A program made the translations under genes and the position numbers. The notes under the pieces are model-generated. The model was not told where the DNA came from. It did no database searches and saw only the letters and a list, made by a program, of their open reading frames with translations. A DNA stretch of 6,866 bases from Canicola haemoglobinophilus (GTDB taxonomy: Bacteria > Pseudomonadota > Gammaproteobacteria > Enterobacterales > Pasteurellaceae), in contig NZ_MUXZ01000073.1 of assembly GCF_002015075.1 (NCBI RefSeq), forward strand, positions 1-6,866. The letters are read 5' to 3'. Position 1 is the stretch's first letter. The number at the start of each line of letters is the position of its first letter. Of the stretch, positions 5,397 through 6,866 are shown piece by piece.

Positions 5397-6103
5397 TACT
5401 AGATATTCTGTATCAAGATGAATTTCTCGTTGCAGTTAATAAACCAGCTGGAATGTTAGTGCATCGTAGTTGGCTAGATAGCCATGAAACGCAATTTGTG
5501 ATGCAAACCTTGCGGGATCAAATTGGGCAACATGTGTTTCCTATTCATCGTTTAGATCGCCCAACTTCTGGCGTTTTACTTTTTGCTTTAAATGCTGAAA
5601 TAGCAAATTTGCTTTGTTTACAGTTTGAGCAAAAAAAAGTGGAAAAAAGCTATTTAGCTGTTGTGCGAGGCTATTTGACCGATGCTCAAACCATTGATTA
5701 TCCGCTTAAAGTGCAATTAGATAAAATTGCAGATAAATTCAGTCAGGAAAAAGAACCACAACAAGCAATAACGGACTATCGGGGACTTAAAATTGCTGAA
5801 ATGCCTTATGGGGTAGGGCGCTATACAACTTCTCGTTATTCACTGGTACGTTTAATTCCACACACAGGACGTAAACATCAATTGCGTCGTCATTTAAAAC
5901 ATATTTTTCATCCTATTTTAGGTGATACACAATATGGTGATTTACATCAAAATCGGGCATTAAGTCAAAATGTTGGTGTAAATAGACTAATGCTCCATGC
6001 AGAGAAACTTTGTTTTCAGCATCCAGTAACAAATGAAAGAGTGGAAATTGTTGCAGATTTAGATGAACAGTGGAAACTTTTGTTTAAAACATTTAATTGG
6101 TAA
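5381..6103 (+). CDS. truC: tRNA pseudouridine(65) synthase TruC
   Basis: TruC isomerises uridine 65 in the T-arm region of certain tRNAs (tRNA-Ile and tRNA-Asp in E. coli) to pseudouridine. The 240-residue product is an RluA-type synthase without an N-terminal S4 domain. It shows VNKPAGMLVHRS (19-30), the catalytic motif HRLDRPTSGVLLFA (56-69) with nucleophile Asp59, KSYLAVVRG (89-97) with the conserved Tyr91, and the C-terminal HTGRKHQLRRHL (161-172) and GDTQYGD (181-187). Lack of S4, small size and adjacency to yqcC favour TruC over RluA, RluC or RluD. The ATG at 5381 lies inside the end of yqcC and has a weak purine-rich site (TGAGAAATT) before it, consistent with translational coupling. 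The UPF0181 gene follows after 28 bp, probably on the same transcript. Confidence 0.95.
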   Translation: MSEPVILDILYQDEFLVAVNKPAGMLVHRSWLDSHETQFVMQTLRDQIGQHVFPIHRLDRPTSGVLLFALNAEIANLLCLQFEQKKVEKSYLAVVRGYLTDAQTIDYPLKVQLDKIADKFSQEKEPQQAITDYRGLKIAEMPYGVGRYTTSRYSLVRLIPHTGRKHQLRRHLKHIFHPILGDTQYGDLHQNRALSQNVGVNRLMLHAEKLCFQHPVTNERVEIVADLDEQWKLLFKTFNW

Positions 6104-6131
6104 AAAATTTAACAAAACTCAAGGAAAATTT

Positions 6132-6302
6132 ATGTTAGATAATGCAATTTTAAATTTAACTCATGAACAGCAACAAAGAGCGGTAGAAAAAATTCAAGAA
6201 TTAATGCGACAAGGTATTGGTAGTGGTGAAGCTATTGCACTTGTTGCGAAAGAATTGCGTGAGTTAAATGCAAAACAAACCTCAAAAAATACTGAAATTT
6301 AG
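6132..6302 (+). CDS. yoaH: UPF0181 (YoaH family) small protein
   Basis: This 56-residue protein matches the UPF0181/YoaH family, with the hallmark LTHEQQQRAVEKIQELM (9-25) followed by GSGEAIALVAKELRE (30-44). E. coli YoaH has 59 residues. The function is unknown; the sequence predicts two or three short helices and no membrane segment. The frame is open from 6063, but the ATG at 6132 is chosen because AAGGA (6121-6125) lies 6 nt upstream and the product then starts like the family. It sits between truC and cspD and is probably the last gene of the truC transcript. Confidence 0.9.
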   Translation: MLDNAILNLTHEQQQRAVEKIQELMRQGIGSGEAIALVAKELRELNAKQTSKNTEI

Positions 6303-6322
6303 CAAAAAATATCTCTTTTTTG
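6303..6322 (+). terminator. Weak A/T hairpin after the UPF0181 gene
   Basis: CAAAAAA (6303-6309) and TTTTTTG (6316-6322) can form a 7-bp stem with a 6-nt loop immediately after the stop codon. The 3' arm itself supplies the T-run. It is mostly A-U and would be unstable, so it may be only a partial terminator before the cspD promoter region. Confidence 0.25.
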
Positions 6323-6353
6323 TGATCTCTGTTGGATTTTTGAATATTGATGA

Positions 6354-6382
6354 TTGCAAAGATAGCTAATTTCATTGAATAT
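6354..6382 (+). promoter_or_regulatory. Possible cspD promoter
   Basis: TTGCAA (6354-6359) and GAATAT (6377-6382) are separated by 17 nt, with a start expected near 6389. Both hexamers are imperfect. If used, the cspD leader would be about 85 nt and would contain the inverted repeat described at 6409-6457. Confidence 0.25.
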
Positions 6383-6408
6383 CTAGCTCAAGTTTAGAAA
6401 GGGGATAA

Positions 6409-6457
6409 GGCTAGCAGTCTTATTGTGAAGTAAAGTAGTCTGTAAAGACGTAAAGCC
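6409..6457 (+). promoter_or_regulatory. Potential structured leader upstream of cspD
   Basis: Two nested pairings share one axis: GGCT (6409-6412) with AGCC (6454-6457), and GTCTT (6417-6421) with AAGAC (6445-6449), separated by a symmetric 4x4 internal loop. The hairpin would end 3 nt before the purine run leading into AGAGG (6461-6465), the ribosome binding site of cspD. A structure here could tune translation with temperature or growth, but nine base pairs broken by an internal loop could also arise by chance. Confidence 0.3.
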
Positions 6458-6474
6458 AAAAGAGGTTAGTAATT

Positions 6475-6684
6475 ATGGAAATTGGTATCGTTAAATGGTT
6501 CAATAATGCAAAAGGATTTGGTTTCCTTACGGTAGAAAATAGTGATGCTGATATTTTTGCACATTATTCTGTTATTGAAATGGAAGGGTATCGCTCTTTA
6601 AAAGCAGGGCAAAAAGTCCAATGTGAAGTTGTACATGGTGATAAAGGTTCTCATGCCACAAAAATCATCCCAATTGTTGAATAA
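6475..6684 (+). CDS. cspD: Cold-shock-domain protein CspD
   Basis: The 69-residue product is a single cold-shock domain that binds single-stranded nucleic acid. RNP1 is KGFGF (13-17) and RNP2 is DIFAHYSVI (26-34). The IFAHYS form, with GYRSLKAGQKV (38-48) and SHATKIIPI (59-67), is characteristic of CspD rather than CspA. In E. coli CspD is induced in stationary phase and starvation and inhibits DNA replication; the same role is inferred here. It is slightly shorter than E. coli CspD (74), lacking part of the C-terminal tail. AGAGG (6461-6465) lies 9 nt before the ATG at 6475. A 172-bp upstream gap suggests its own promoter. Confidence 0.93.
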   Translation: MEIGIVKWFNNAKGFGFLTVENSDADIFAHYSVIEMEGYRSLKAGQKVQCEVVHGDKGSHATKIIPIVE

Positions 6685-6701
6685 TAAAATTAAAAGTAGC
6701 G

Positions 6702-6721
6702 TAGTAAAGAACCATTTACTA
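6702..6721 (+). terminator. Weak hairpin downstream of cspD
   Basis: TAGTAAA (6702-6708) and TTTACTA (6715-6721) form a perfect 7-bp stem with a 6-nt loop 17 nt past the cspD stop. It is A/T-rich and is followed by AATAAAG rather than a T-run, so termination by it alone is doubtful. Confidence 0.2.
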
Positions 6722-6816
6722 AATAAAGAGTAGGTTGCGAATAATGATTTTTGCATAATTACCCCCTTATTGTGACCCCATCCCAAATTCTGTGTAAACA
6801 CCCATTTCAACTTAAC

Positions 6817-6838
6817 GGTGCTCGTCTAGGCGAGCACC
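6817..6838. repeat. Perfect GC-rich inverted repeat near the right edge
   Basis: GGTGCTCG (6817-6824) and CGAGCACC (6831-6838) form an 8-bp, strongly GC-rich stem with a 6-nt loop in otherwise AT-rich DNA. Neither direction is followed by a T-tract (AAAATC on plus, GTTAAG on minus), so it is not a standard intrinsic terminator. On the minus strand a frame open from the edge crosses it and stops at 6814-6812, so the repeat could also lie in the 3' end of a gene beyond the window. The remaining bases of 6685-6866 show nothing else I can support. Confidence 0.45.
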
Positions 6839-6866
6839 AAAATCAATCATAAATCGATTCATCGCC

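Noticed and set aside
6598..6810. 70-codon minus-strand frame with a hydrophobic stretch opposite the end of cspD
   Set aside because: It overlaps antisense to the conserved cspD gene, has no recognisable domain, and its composition is that of a shadow frame.

Overview
This AT-rich window looks like chromosomal DNA of a Pasteurellaceae bacterium. It carries four exact copies of the 9-base Haemophilus-type DNA uptake signal (AAGTGCGGT or its complement) and two one-mismatch copies. The gene set (a NagE-like PTS transporter, ppnN, queF, a DUF2310 zinc-ribbon protein, yqcC, truC, a UPF0181/YoaH protein and cspD) is gammaproteobacterial housekeeping content. I cannot name the genus or species from the sequence alone. 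I see no prophage, insertion sequence, CRISPR array, rRNA or tRNA.

Layout. At 1-216, on the minus strand downstream of the transporter gene, there is a promoter-like pair, a Shine-Dalgarno and a 16-codon reading frame that stops early; its meaning is unclear. At 217-1674 (minus) lies a two-domain EIICB sugar transporter most like the N-acetylglucosamine type. Its control region (1675-1984) is the richest regulatory stretch here. It has two terminator-like hairpins that close off the upstream operon, a near-consensus CRP site, a promoter, and two LacI-family operator-like palindromes 230 bp apart. At 1985-4996 (minus) is a tight three-gene operon, transcribed as DUF2310 zinc-ribbon gene, then queF (queuosine precursor synthesis), then ppnN (nucleotide monophosphate nucleosidase), with gaps of 13-14 bp. 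An 85-bp divergent promoter region (4997-5081) separates it from a plus-strand cluster: yqcC and truC overlapping by 16 bp, then the UPF0181 gene 28 bp on. cspD follows after a 172-bp gap holding a possible structured leader. The last 182 bp have no firm gene but contain a perfect GC-rich inverted repeat.

How it fits together. The two divergent operons share a tRNA-modification theme (preQ1 synthesis by QueF and pseudouridine 65 by TruC), while PpnN and CspD belong to nucleotide-pool and growth-arrest physiology. The transporter appears to be a separately insulated, catabolite-controlled unit. The genes are conserved families; the observations most worth checking are regulatory: the paired operators around the transporter promoter, an uptake signal lying in a terminator loop, the leader of cspD, and the abortive gene start at the left edge.
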